Source: Lepeophtheirus salmonis
Lineage: Eukaryota > Arthropoda > Copepoda > Siphonostomatoida > Caligidae
Reading direction: 5' to 3'
DNA length: 64,000 nt
NCBI RefSeq assembly: GCF_016086655.4
Contig: NC_052143.2
Location: 25,683,886-25,747,885, forward strand
Shown: in pieces, positions 12,001 through 23,345 of the stretch
Layout: every line of letters starts with the position of its first letter
How positions within the stretch are numbered: position 1 is the first letter of the stretch
Translations under genes and position numbers: made by a program
Notes under the pieces: model-generated
The model's input: only the letters and a program-made list of their open reading frames with translations
Databases searched by the model: none
Told to the model about the DNA's origin: nothing

Positions 12001-13339
12001 TTAACAATTAAAGCATCATTTGCTGTAACTTGTACATTGAAATTTCAAACTTTGAAAATAATGTACTTTTTTAAGAAGACATAAAGTCGATACCAACATT
12101 TATGATTGACATCTACTTACTTAGCATTTGAAATGTTATGAATGTACATCCCTATAGATAGATACCTAGGTATAAACAATAATTAACTCTCAAAGAAACT
12201 ATTAAAATACACAATAAGAAAAAAATAGCCTCCTTTATTTTTAAGTGGAAAAAGTTCTTGTCATTACATGTGTATGTTCAATGTAAATGTATATTCTACT
12301 TGTACATAAATGGTCATCATAGAAGAAGGAGAGGGAGGGGGGGGAAGACTAATTAAACCTCATTAAAAAAAGACTTTAAAAAGGATTACAAAGACATTAC
12401 GACTTTTAAAGTTAGCAATTAAATAAATTATTTTTTGACAAAAAAATAAATATATAATTCACTATTTAAAAAAAAGAAAATGATGTCATCATTTATCTTT
12501 TATTTACAGAGAGTGAGAGAGAGAGAGAGGGAAAAAAATAATTGTCTTTATATATTTTAAAAAAATTGCTATTATTTTTGTCAAATAATATAAAAAAACA
12601 AAAAGTTTTTTTTCTCTTTTCTTCCAAACAAAATAAGTAAATCCCCTACTAATACTTACTTAGAAATTGAGCAATTAGTCGACAGAATATAAATAATGAT
12701 TATAATTTCAAAAACTCTCTGTAATTAAGGTTTAGAAATATATTTACAAAGTAAGAGGCTGTTGATTACTTTTTTATCTTTATCTGACGGTCATACAGAA
12801 ATGGAATATTCTCACAAATAATTAATAAATGGACAGAGGAGTCCTATCATCTGAGTCATTTCTTCATTTAAATGCTAAGTAAATAATAATAATAATAAAT
12901 AGTATGTACTACTATCAAATTACATAGCACCTTAAGAAAAAGAAACACAAAATAGGGAAAATAATAAATAAAAAGAAATGAATCGATCAAACTTTCCATG
13001 AAGTAAAGAGTCCAAAATAGAGAGGAAAAGGAGTCGTTTGATAGTTGTGGTGCTCTAGTTAGAAAGGATTAAATGAAGGAAGGCTATTATTAACTTTTTT
13101 GCAAAAAAATGTGGAGGTACTATTAGTTTTGTACCGATAACAATACTTTTGTACAGAGTCTGGACTAAAATTATCATCACTATTTCGAACCTTCATTAGA
13201 CTAAAGTTATAAAACAAAAATATCATTTTGGTCCATTCAAATACACTTTTCTTATGTTTCCTTTCTCTTATAAAGTTCAATTTTATAGCTCAAAATTGAA
13301 CCATTTTCTTATATAATGTTTATTATGTAAGCAAACGAC
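9011..13339. other. Long AT-rich stretch, no gene recognised
   Basis: About 4.3 kb without a recognisable gene. It holds a 20-bp A run (9579-9598), an AG-rich microsatellite (about 12508-12530), AAT repeats near 12883-12900 and a short GC-rich island 'cggggcgcgagactacg' at about 11452. At 9050-9062, TCGGTTCAGTATTGAG resembles word-repeat sequence at 50925-51135. At about 13031, GAGTCGTTTGATAG faintly resembles the family-3 mariner end, but too weakly to call. Confidence 0.45.
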
Positions 13340-13722
13340 AGTTTAAATAGCAAACAAGTCTTGTTTTTATTGTTTTAAAAATGTCGGAGCAACAACAAAA
13401 AGATTGTCCACTCCACTGGGGTATCAGTTCCTAGAAGGCTGCGAAGAATCTTGGTCTTTCTATCAAGACTGCCGATAACATCAACAAGTCCATTAGGGAT
13501 GATATTGGAGTTGTACAACCAAGAAGAACCAAAGCTTCTCCAGCAAATATATGGCTGACTTCTGGCAAGCCTCCATATGACCCTCCTTCAGTTCACTTTG
13601 CAGTTTGAAGCTTGTTGAAAGATATTGTCTAGGAGACATTTCATCCAAATTTGGATTTGCCGCAATCATGACAGCGTGGTACGCCATGGACACATCCTTC
13701 ATTGTCAAGAGCTGTTCCCCAG
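13340..13722 (+). pseudogene. Mariner family-2 transposase relic, internally deleted
   Basis: ATG at 13381 opens MSEQQQKDCPLHWGISS, a mariner family-2 N-terminus, after an upstream 'aaacaagtcttgtttttatt' also seen before the start at 57079. A stop follows within about 20 codons. After about 140 bp the DDE C-terminal part appears as NMADFWQASI, stop, and later FAAIMTAWYAMDTSFIVKSC. The catalytic core between is missing. Sequence past about 13722 is unrelated to family 2 and belongs to a different mariner end, so this copy is truncated. No function. Confidence 0.7.
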
Positions 13723-13732
13723 GGCTAGAGTG

Positions 13733-13828
13733 TGATCTTCCAAGAGATACTACCAACTAAACATAAGCTCGATACGCGCCAATAGTGTCATCTCTCGGAC
13801 TTAGCACAGACTTTTCAAATGACCCTCG
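13733..13828 (-). mobile_element. Isolated end of mariner family 3
   Basis: The reverse complement from 13828 begins CGAGGGTCATTTGAAAAGTC, then 'gctaagtccgagagatgaca' and a TATCGAGCTTATG segment, matching the ends of the 42202-42804 element (GAGGGTCGTTTGAAAAGTCC, GTCCGAGAGATGGCATTACT). TA follows at 13829-13830 as expected for mariner insertion. Matching internal words include CTTCCAAGAGATAC here and CTTCCAAGGGATCA at 42711. Its partner end was not found. Confidence 0.65.
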
Positions 13829-13830
13829 TA

Positions 13831-14426
13831 TGTCTAAATATTTTTAAGCGTAAAAGGCAATGGAAAAATGGAGTAGCATGCATACATACCAATTCATATG
13901 TGGGATAATCTAAATATGCATGAAATTTGCTTTGAAGTAGGTAAGTAAATGTTGGAGTAGACAGACATAATTAAACTTGCATGAAGTAAAACTAATTATA
14001 TAATCTATCAATATTTCTTTTTCAAAATATAAAAAAAAACTTGTGAAAAAAAGTAACTTTTTTCTTTTTCTTTAAAAAGAATGTTTTTTAAAGACATGAT
14101 TTTTATCGTGTAAAGACTTATGATGAAAGAAATCCAAAGGACTTCTAAAACTTATATTCATCAAGCAAAGTCTGCCTGTATTTATACTGAAAGTAAGTCA
14201 TTTTTGATTGCAGGTACTTTATCTAAATATAATAATACAATCGATAGGCGCATCGTATATATAAACAGTGTGATGACTCAAAAATTAAAAAAATTAAAAG
14301 CCGTTTTCACTTCTACATATTTTTATTTTATGACATTTTTATGGCTAACTTTTGAAGCAAAAGTCGGTAATTCAACAAGTTTCTACTCTATTTATTAGAT
14401 ATGCCTCCTCCATTCTGAATGATGAC
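13831..14426. other. AT-rich DNA, no gene recognised
   Basis: Nothing recognised. The open frame at 14120-14398 shows no known motif. Confidence 0.4.
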
Positions 14427-14975
14427 TTAAATACGGGGACGAACAGAAGCACAGATGTCCTTGATGAAGTCCAAAGACTGGTTCTTCCACTGCTCCGTGA
14501 TCACAGCCTTCAGTGCATCAACAGTCAGGTGAGAAGTCTTGTATTCTTGCTTTCCCAGACGTACCAAAGAGCTAGGTCTAGGGGTTCACATCGGTTGAGG
14601 AACAAAGGCAAGATGTCTACCGGCCAGAAGTCAGCCATGTTCTCTCTTGGACGTGTGTGCCGGGGTGCTGTCTTGGGTATATATATGGTTGTCCCTGGGG
14701 AACGTGCTCTTCAACCATGGGAAGACATGGTACCTGAGGACCTTGTAGTATACGTCCGTGTTAACTTTCTCGTTGGCCTTGAAGAAGTAGGGAGACATCT
14801 TGCTGCCGTCGGACGCCACGACGCCGATGAAAATGACCTGAGGTGGATGGTTGGTGCTGAAGGTTCACTCAACTTAAACTTGATTCACCCAAGAAGCGAT
14901 CATGTCTCCTATTCAGAACAGCGTCCAATGTGAATATCTTCTTGTCGGAGATTGACTTGTGTGCGGAGGAGAATG
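14427..14975 (-). pseudogene. Mariner transposase relic, DDE domain
   Basis: On the minus strand, from about 14975 downward, the reading is HKSISDKKIFTLDAVLN then RRHDRFLG (first catalytic Asp in SDKK), a stop, a frame change, then MASDGSKMSPYFFKANEKV, YYKVLRYHVFPWLKSTFPR, YTQDSTPAHTS (second catalytic Asp), a frame change with SSTDVNP (third), ALWYVWESK, then TSHLTVDALKAVITEQWK and FIKDICASVRPRI ending at TAA (14427-14429). It thus spans nearly the whole catalytic domain with several frameshifts and stops; the HTH N-terminus is not seen. A long plus-strand open frame over 14352-14933 is only the antisense shadow. No inverted repeats were found. Confidence 0.8.
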
Positions 14976-17090
14976 CATACCCTCTGCCGTTTTACTTGTT
15001 ACGGGGTCATTTTTGATCACACAAAGACAAAACAAACATCAAATAGTAGCTTATTGTCAGTTCTTTTGAATGGTGCAAGTAAAAATAATCATACTTTTAG
15101 AACTGTGGCTAGACAGCCTCGAAGAGGATTCTAGTTTTTGAGTCCTTACCCTATATAAAGATAGTATTTGTATATAATTATCTAAAAACGGTAAAAATGA
15201 ATGAAATCTCCCAGGAATTTAGTTCCACTCATATTATAAAGAAAGAAAAAGTGAAATACCTTATCCAAAATGTACAAAAATGAATGCAACTTAGACGAGG
15301 TTTATCATCTTGCTCATCAAATCATTTTTTTTTCTTTTTCATAAGATTTTATTAAGTTAATATTTCATTATTGAGGAGATAACACAAAAAGTACTGAGTA
15401 GCTACGTGTGAGTGTACTCAAGAAAAACGGAGAGTAACCCTGAGGATTGGGAAGTTATCTTCTATAATATTAAATGAAAGTTTTTCTGTTTGTCGCCACC
15501 TAAAAACTCTGGAAACTACCGGTAGTTCATAGATGATGTTCCTCTTTTTTTAATTATTAAAGACATTTTATGAAGTTTCATACAAATTCAAAGGAAATTT
15601 TCAATTGTATCTAGTAAAAATATCAACTTAGAGGTTTTACAATATTGTTAAAATTTTACTTCTAATTATATGTCAAGAGCAATTCACCCCAACTAAAGCA
15701 TTCAAAAGGCAAACATTATCACTGTTTTCCAGCCTAGTAAAAAATTATAGATTATGGAATACTAGGGGGACAAAATTGATTTTTGATTTACAGACAAAGT
15801 AGCGTTGGATGGGGTCCAATGGGTTTATTTTTGCTTTTTGAGACTTTAACTAAAGAATTGGATTAACTTTTTAAATGTTTCATGCTTCCATATTAGAAGG
15901 TATATGAAATATTTATGCACGCTTGGTTTTTTATTTCTTGAAAGTAAGGGAATAATTTTGTTTTTTTAAATAAGGATTTAGTCAATATCTCTGTCATTTT
16001 GTCAGATATTTGAAGTTTAATCGGATATTAAAAAAAACTTTTGTTTGTCGAAGCCTAGTAACTCTGGGCAATGCCGGCTACTACTGTTAGTAGTCAAAAT
16101 GGGTAAATAAATAAAGGCCCATCGCCTAACTACTTTTATAAGTATATAACATATGTACATAGGTATGATTATAAAAAAAAACCAACCAGGTAGTATATTT
16201 ATTCCTAATACATATATAGTATTAAAAGCCCCCTTAAAATGGTTATTTGGACCCGTTTTGTCTTTAACATTTAACCTTTAATAATAGTGATAATACTACC
16301 ACCAAACCACCACCACCAAGATGCCTCCTTTATATTATTACTAATAACGTGTGTATGTACGTTCCTTCTATTTTTTTGTTTAGTTTTTAATTTATTTAAA
16401 GGAATAAAGAAAAAAGGTCAGTCGCAAGTTATTTGTATCAAGTGTTTCTAACTCGTTTGGCTCTTTATTTCTCTTTCTCCCTCTCAAATGACTACAATGT
16501 CAATTAACACAGAAGGGGAAGACAAGGACTTACACATTTACCTACTTCAGTCCTGTCCTAATGAACTAGATTCAAAGTATGTTCTCATACTTTACTGCAT
16601 GCATGATTGTAATAGAAAACACTGTATGTAACTTTACAAGTTTAGACAATGTTGAATTGTCATGTTTGTGAAGAGAAAAAGTAGAGAAACAGAGGGAGAA
16701 ACCAAATAGGGGAAATGAACACCTAGTTAAAAAGCTTTTCAAAAGCAATTTGACTGACCAAATTAGTCGAAGGTTTGATCAGGAAGAAAAAACAACATTT
16801 TTTGACGTGTTTTATATATGTATAAATATGTCAAATATACAGTTTTGTAGAAGATGTAACTTGTGCATTCAAAATTAAAGAAACTACAATATCTTTGTCC
16901 TTAAATATCTGATTTATTTACAGAATCAGTCCTTTTAATTACAAACTATTCATTTTATTTTGATTGATTTAAAGTACTTATTTAAGAGTTATTGTCACTG
17001 TTAGCATTTGAACTTCATAATGCCCCACATAATGTTCATCAATTAACTGTGATTAAAAATGTAAAAAATTACACAATTCATACATATATA
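14976..17090. other. AT-rich DNA with a weak direct repeat pair
   Basis: No gene recognised. Segments near 15478-15535 and 16037-16090 share words in the same order (TTTGTTTGTCG or TCTGTTTGTCG, then CTAGTAACTCTGG or CTAAAAACTCTGG, then a CCGG box), suggesting two diverged copies of a short repeat or the two edges of one element. CCACC-rich sequence lies near 16298-16318. Confidence 0.35.
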
Positions 17091-17435
17091 CAGAGTAGGG
17101 ACCCAAAACTTGCAGTATCAAGACTAAATTACGAAAACAGGATTTTTATGGAATTAAGGAAAAATAACTCGGAACTAATTTGTGATAGTTTGAATACTAT
17201 ATTTAGCTATATTTTTTATTCAATATGTCCTCATTCACAAGCAATAAAACCCTCGACACGCCGGCGAACATATTTGTAACTCTAAGCGATGAACACTGTG
17301 TCCATGGCGAACTACGCTCGGAGCAAATCCAAATTTACATGAGAGGTACAGCATACATTATTCTCCAAGACAATCTTAAACTGGTGAGTCCAGGAGGAGG
17401 CCACATGGAGATATGTTAGAAGTCAGCCATATGGT
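17091..17435 (-). pseudogene. Mariner family-2 relic with one terminal repeat
   Basis: TA (17089-17090) precedes the element end CAGAGTAGGGACCCAAAACT, followed by 'gactaaattacgaaaa'; this is the right end shared with 34823-35275 and 56941-57596. On the minus strand, leading up to that end, the C-terminal transposase reads ADF, stop, then MWPPPGL, FAMDTVFIA and RRRVEGFIACE..GHIE with stops and frame changes. The N-terminal half and left end are missing, though TTTATAAGTTTTGGTTTTC near 17440 could be a worn inverted repeat. Not functional. Confidence 0.7.
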
Positions 17436-17903
17436 TGCTTTATAAGTTTTGGTTTTCTTTGGTATTGTCTGATGAGAAAAATAAATACTATAATATGTAT
17501 TAATACAATTTGTTTTATTGAATTTCCTCCTTATTTGACTCCTCTTTGACGTCATCAAAATAGCCAGTATAATTATAAACAAAAGCAAAGAAATCTCTTA
17601 TCGACAAGTCATATATATAGTCCCCTTGAATGAAACCTAGTAATGAAAAATAATGGTGATAAAATTCTAATTAAATACTACTACAGGCGGCGCTGGGCCC
17701 ACTCTTTATATCAGACCTGTATTCAAGTTCAATCATTGTTTTAATTTTTGCATATACAAGTTACAACTTGTACTGGGCATGTTATACACACATATACAAT
17801 AAGCAACAAAAGCAAATAACATTGATCAATTATGATGATAATGAAATTGGATTTCAATATACTCGTATGCAGGGATATAATTCATAAATGCACCAATATA
17901 TAA
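17436..17903. other. AT-rich DNA, no gene recognised
   Basis: Nothing recognised. A short GC-rich patch, 'ggcggcgctgggccc', lies at about 17686. Confidence 0.4.
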
Positions 17904-17911
17904 TTAATTAT

Positions 17912-18486
17912 TAGTGATGTGCCGCGAGCTGAATTTTACTACTCGAGTATTTTCGAGTTTATAAAAAAACCAATAGAGGAATTAAGTAATACTCGTCGCT
18001 CGTTTCATGGGTATTAAAATTACAATTTCTGCCTAAGTGATAATTTTGGAATTATGAAGACAAAAATTCATTCATTAAGGGACACTCCAGCCCATCCCCT
18101 GCAAAGACCCTGACACTATCTAACACTTTTTGCACGCTAACAAATTTGACAGTCTAAAAATCCTGTCTTAGATTAGGAGTGTTGAAGATTTGGCTTTCCC
18201 TTCTCTAATTATTAATAATAAGATTCTTATTCCTTCTTCACCACCTCGGATAAGGTATCTTTCTTCCTCTTGTGAATGCAATTTTTTTGGAACCGTATAA
18301 AAAAATACGTTTTGAGGCTATAATATTCTCAAAAAATGAAAAGGGAAGAATCATAATTTTTTTTGACAAGTTAGGAGTAAATACTCGCATTTAAGGCACA
18401 CGACCCGAGTTTTTATTGTCTTTTTTGTTTGTTCACTTTATAATAATCGATTAACAATTTACGAGTTTGCTAGTGACACATCACTA
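17912..18486. mobile_element. hAT-like MITE, second family
   Basis: Left end TAGTGATGTGCCGCGAGC; the right end reverse-complements to TAGTGATGTGTCACTAGC. Flanking octamers TTAATTAT (17904-17911) and TTAGTTAT (18487-18494) match at 7 of 8 positions. Sub-terminal ACTCGAGTATTTTCGAGT and ACTCG words recur inside both edges. The interior at about 18085-18112 contains 'ctccagcccatcccctgc', matching the 3' edge of R2, so an R2 relic is probably nested in it. No transposase was seen in its 575 bp. Confidence 0.65.
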
Positions 18487-18494
18487 TTAGTTAT

Positions 18495-19195
18495 CATCGT
18501 ATATTATTCTCCTCTAAATGCAGGGAAATAAGAGAGAGTCATTTTCCAATCAATAAAAAAAATAACTTTGAGAAGAATTTGTAAGGATTAATCTATGTTG
18601 AGAAAATAACATCTCTGGAGTATTATTGTTGCTACGGGAGAGGCACGATAGGAGTCCATTTCTTATCATCTGAAATGAATTCTGCCCTAACATTGTATGT
18701 ATTTACGTATTTTGATATAAAGAAGGGATGAGAGTCATAAATGTTTTCTATTCTTGATTCTTATCAATGTCAAAACAAGACACTTGTATGTAACAACAAA
18801 TATATCATTCATATGGTTGAATTCCCCCTCATCATAGATCTATGTTCCTACCTACCTATAAAATGATTCATCATTCCTCTTAAGGAACCATCAGTAAGTA
18901 GAAATGAAAAGGTTTCTCATTTACCCGGACATTGTCTTTGACTAGGATCTCAGGAAACAGTTTTTAAATTTCTGGATTCCCTAAGTGAATAATAAATAAT
19001 TTAGAGGTAAAGAAGAAATAATTTTAAGCTAGTCCTACAGATATATTATGAATTTTTATTTTTATCCCCTAAAGTAGATGGATTGTTTGATATATATATA
19101 TAGCCTGTAGGTCCTGTTTTTCGTAAGCCGATCCAGCAAGCAACATACTGTTCAACGTTTAATTTAATGAATTATATAACTATAACAGGGACGTC
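18495..19195. other. AT-rich DNA, no gene recognised
   Basis: Nothing recognised beyond TA-rich sequence near 19091-19102. Confidence 0.4.
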
Positions 19196-19467
19196 CGTTT
19201 TTGCTTTTTACAAGAAAATTTAATATCAATTAAGTTTTCAAATTTTTCTCAAAAAAATTAATTTCTTATGAATAACTATGAATTTTTTAATTTTTTTCCA
19301 AAACTTTCGTATTAGAAAATTTAATTTTTGTCCATCAAATTTATTTTCCTTTAAATAACTATAGATTTTTGAATTTCAAAAGAATTTTTTTTTTCAAAAA
19401 TCAAGTCTTTTCCCCAAATGTAAGCTTGTTAAAATCCAAATTCTAGGAAAATAAATACAACATCCGT
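19196..19467. repeat. R2 repeat tract
   Basis: Begins CAGGGACGTCCG, the R2 end, and continues in R2 words (gaataactatgaatttttt, aatttttttccaaaac). The right end is weak (ACAACATCCGTAG near 19455). Confidence 0.5.
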
Positions 19468-19539
19468 AGAATTTCAAGTAAGTCCACTTCCCCGAGAGAT
19501 CCCAGGAAAAGGGGATTTATAAATGCCAAGTTAGTCAAA

Positions 19540-19740
19540 TAATTTGTTCCAGAAGACATATAAAGATTTTTTTTCAAATTTTAGAGTTAAAATTCTTTAA
19601 AAGAAATTAAACTTGAACAAATTAAGTTTTAGTAAAAACAATTCATTTTTTTTGTTCTCCTCAAAAATTATGAGACATAATTTTTTTTAGCCAATAACTA
19701 TAAAATTCCTCAAAAGGAGAAGGGGACATAGGCCCCTATG
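19540..19740. repeat. Repeat resembling 60085-60425
   Basis: Shares ordered words with 60230-60425 (AGAGTTAAAA..TTT, TTTTTTAGCCAA, ATAACTATA followed by AAATTCC, then a purine-rich stretch and a GGCCC box). This looks like a second AT-rich short repeat related to R2. Function and ends unclear. Confidence 0.35.
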
Positions 19741-20250
19741 GATCCCACACGACTGGACTGAAGAGATACTGGGAACGAAGGAAAATGCAATGACTTTGGA
19801 TGGTGGAGAAGTTTTTTAATGTTAGGGGCAATGTTAATCTATTCTCTTTGAGGGAAATTCTTCCTTTTTCTAGCTCTCTGGACTCTGACCGACCCTTTAC
19901 CCACGAACCAACCCATATTTCTCCTTCTATTTCTTCAATAGACTCTTCTTTTTTTACAGAAACCAGTTTCATGGTTTTATTATATTGTTGAAGAATAGGT
20001 CTCATCTTCTTTTTTTTTTCTTTATATTTTATTTCTTCTTCTTTCGTACTTATTATTATTTTATTTTTTTACCTTAAAGGTGCGGCGAAGGTCAATTATT
20101 ATTATTGTTATTACATATCACCCATTGCGTCCTTTTTGCCTCTTTCTTCCTCCTTGTGCGGACGTCCATGCTCAAAAAATGTTTACCAATCAGGATAATT
20201 AAGGGTTAAGTAAAATATAATAAGGAACATACTGGCACTCATAAATAGGT
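19741..20250. other. Unrecognised, somewhat less AT-rich DNA
   Basis: Open frames lie on both strands over about 19740-20005; the minus frame includes KKEESIEEIEGEIWVGS and RSESRELEKGR. It resembles no family I know and there are no flanking splice signals I would trust. It is more likely low-complexity coding by chance than an exon. Confidence 0.25.
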
Positions 20251-20258
20251 ATTATAAT

Positions 20259-20645
20259 TAGTGATGGGGCGATTCAAAAAAAAAAAAAAAAAAATCCCCA
20301 TGCAGATACGCTTTTATTAAAAATTATCAATGCCGATTTCAATTTCTTTAATATTTTAAATAATCGTTAAAAAAATACTATTTTGCTATCAGGGGCGTCC
20401 ACAGGTATCTATTTTAGGAGGGGGGAGTGGATTTTTTTGAAAGAAAAAAAGAAAATTAAATAAAAAATCTACCATTTGACATTTTTTTCAAAAATCTACA
20501 ATTATTCAGAAAAAAAGTTATATTTTCGAAAATAATTTCCAAAACCCACAGAAGCTCACAAGAAATTCCCAAAATTAAATGTCTAATATACCGATTCCAG
20601 AAAAAACAACCGATTCTCCAATTCAGAGTAATCGTCAGATCACTC
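20259..20645. mobile_element. R1 hAT-type MITE, copy 3
   Basis: Left end TAGTGATGGGGCGATT; the right end is worn ('taatcgtcagatcact'). Flanks ATTATAAT (20251-20258) and ATTATAAA (20646-20653) match at 7 of 8 positions. Interior words match copies 1 and 2 (ATGCCGATTTC, TAATATTTTAAATAATCG). It contains a nested R2 segment from 20390. Confidence 0.75.
20390..20578. repeat. R2 segment nested in R1 copy 3
   Basis: Begins CAGGGGCGTCCACAGG directly after 'aaatactattttgctat', the same R1 position as in copies 1 and 4. R2 AT words follow (caaaaatctacaattattca). The right R2 terminus is missing. Confidence 0.65.
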
Positions 20646-20653
20646 ATTATAAA

Positions 20654-23110
20654 GCTTATTATCTTTAAGCAATTCAAACTGAGGGTAGGCATTTTGTGAT
20701 GACGTCAGTATGGATTATAACTGAGTCATGCCCGAAAATAACAAAGTATTATTGTCATTTCTATTATGTTTTATCATCATCAATCTCTTTAATTGAAGAA
20801 AAAAAATGAATTTATTTGCAAATGGGTTTGAAATCTAATTGCATTGATGATATATTTATGGGTTTATATATATATATATATATATACATATTACTCTAGT
20901 ATTCATTGTTCTTTTCGCATTTTATTAAGGAGTTATATTAATATCCTAACAGCACACCCAAATATTATTCATGGAACTTTTTTTGCCCATCTTTTTATTT
21001 ATTTCTGTATATATGATTTGTTTATTTGCAAATCTAATATTCAATAGTAGTATTAATAAAGTAAAGTCCTCTTTGATATCCGTGCAAAAATCTATGTACA
21101 AGGTTTTTCCAACCAAATAAACATCTGTTTGTAGACATGGAGAAATACAATATACGTACACATGTATCAAAGGTAGGCAAATAACTTTGTAGGAGATATA
21201 CCTATATATATACTACCCATCTGAAAATCCTAGACAAATCCGAGAGCCCTATGATTTTTAGTGGATCAAACTAATTATGTCCTTTTAAAAAATGCGGTTT
21301 ACACAGACTCAAAGAAAAAATATTTCTTGAACAGTCAAATTTCAAATTGAGTCTAAACCGATTCTATAAATGTATTGTTGATGATGTCATTTGTGTTTTA
21401 AAATTGTGAACATTAGAACAACAAGATCATGTATATTTAAATTTGTTAAAAAATCGGTCTATAGATTCAGACTGAAAAGGATTACATTTCGGCCTACGGT
21501 CTAACATCCCGGCCTGGACGAAATATCGGTGCAAATCGGTCTGGAAGAAATCATTAAAGACAGAATCGAAAGAAAATGAGGTCCCAGACCAAACACTAAT
21601 GCACACATATTAAGTCTAAAATGAGAAAATTAGACAGTTTATTGATGGATGAACGCTGTTGACTCAACTGCTTCTTCCCTCACATTATAATGATTTTTCC
21701 AGCCCAAATAAAAAATAGCAAACAACTTTAAATTGAATACATAAAAGGTTAGCATCACGCCGTATATAAATAATATCCATGTACTTTAAACATAAATATC
21801 CCTACAGTTAATGAAAAAAAAAAGTATTAATAATTTTTATTGTTATTAGTATTTTAAAGGAGTGCCTCCAGGATTTAAAAAGAACTTGTGAAGTGTCGTT
21901 CAATGCTATGTTTTCTTGGGTTGAGCAAAGATAATAATAATTAATAGCAACAGCTATAGGTAAATCCTCTTTGTAGTATGTTTTTATCAACATTTCGGCA
22001 AATCCATGTATCAAGGATATCCATGATACTTCTCTGTGTGTCGATACGAAATACTCCTTACGCAATGGTTTATACAAAGAAAAGAAAACAAAAGAAACAA
22101 AACAAAAAATTATCTTCGATCTTAAAGCAGAAAAAAAGAAATATGAAGAGGGGGGAAAGAAGCATTGCATGACAATTTAAATAAAATTTTGCAATTTGAA
22201 AAGAATGAACGAAAGGGAAAAATTTCTTTATCTATTTAATTAAGCATTGAAAGATAAAATTCCCACATAATATGTACAAATGTAATAATACGACTCTATA
22301 TAATTTATAAAATAACATTGTATTTTTATCCTACTTATCAATGCTCAAGTTGTACATTGAGCTTGGTCCTCGCTTCCACACTAATATTAATTTCCCACTT
22401 TCTCATTTTTTTCACTATTCAAACCACACAATTATATTTATGTATGGAGACTCGTAATGTGAAAAGTTGGATCCATTTATTAAAAAATACACTCAAGGGT
22501 CAAAAAATCATCTGCAATATATCTATCCTCTCTCTCTCTCTACAAACACATAATGATATTCATCAGTAATTTAATCAGTAGTTCTCTGGAAGTCTTCCAA
22601 AATAAAGAATTAAAATAATAAGGAAAGTTAGTATTACACCATAGATGTTACTACAGGAAATATGTAGTGATGGGAGTTCAGAGGGCCAAAGAAAGAGGGG
22701 AACTCTGCTCCTATATAAACTTCAATAAACTTATCTTTCTTTATGATAATATTCAAAGGGGAAAAAAAGTAGAGTTTTTGCAGAAAATAAATAATATTTC
22801 AACATCCTTATGGCTATATTAAATTTTTTAAAGAGCTTTCCGCAGAATGATGCTCCAGGAATAAAAAAGTCATTATTGAGAAAGAAAACAAAGACGAAGG
22901 GTAGGTACAAGTCACGGATTTCATTTGCACTGTGTCATTGTCCGGAAATGAACAGTCAACAACTCCACCTACTATGGAGTAATTATAATTAATTACTGGA
23001 ATAACTAATTTTGAGAGCAGAGCGAACATAATAAATTGTCATCATTTTAACAAGGATCACATCCCTTCTATGTGGCGTGATAATCAAGAACATCCTAAAT
23101 ATGACAGCTG
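20654..23110. other. AT-rich DNA with TA microsatellite and CGGTCT words
   Basis: A (TA)11 microsatellite lies at 20865-20886. A patch at about 21340-21595 carries TCTAAACCGATTC, ATCGGTCTATAG, TTTCGGCC, AATCGGTCTGG and ends CCCAGACCAAACACTAATG, reminiscent of the word-repeat ends at 4488 and 24322. Open frames in 21800-23030 show no known motif. Confidence 0.35.
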
Positions 23111-23345
23111 CATACAAAAAATTTAAGTTTTTGTTAAAAAAATTTAAAAATCCATGGATATCTCAAAAAAAAAAAAAAATTGAACATTCATAGCTGTTCC
23201 TAAAAAAGAAAAAATAATTAAATTTCAAGTATACAATTTTTTAAAAAATTTTCAAAAATCTACAGTTTTCCACGAGAAGTTTAGTAATTAAAATTTAATT
23301 TTTGAAATTTTTTTCCAAAAAACTTAAATTAAAAAATTATAAACT
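23111..23345. repeat. R2-type AT word-repeat tract
   Basis: Consists of R2 interior words such as TTTAAAAATCCATGGATATC, GAACATTCATAGCTGTTCC and TTTTCAAAAATCTACAGT. Defined ends were not found, so this is a degraded copy. Confidence 0.45.

Noticed and set aside
13493..13756. 87-codon minus-strand open frame
   Set aside because: Antisense to the family-2 transposase relic and crossing the chimeric junction; not a gene.
14352..14933. 193-codon plus-strand open frame
   Set aside because: It lies antisense to the clear mariner transposase relic on the minus strand and has no similarity of its own that I can recognise.
17225..17419. Similar proteins from 17225-17419 (+) and 57250-57483 (-), both starting MSS.TSN
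   Set aside because: The resemblance is real but arises because both are antisense to the same conserved mariner C-terminus.
19736..20005. Overlapping open frames on both strands, possibly an exon
   Set aside because: No family match, no convincing splice sites and no codon pattern distinct from the surroundings.
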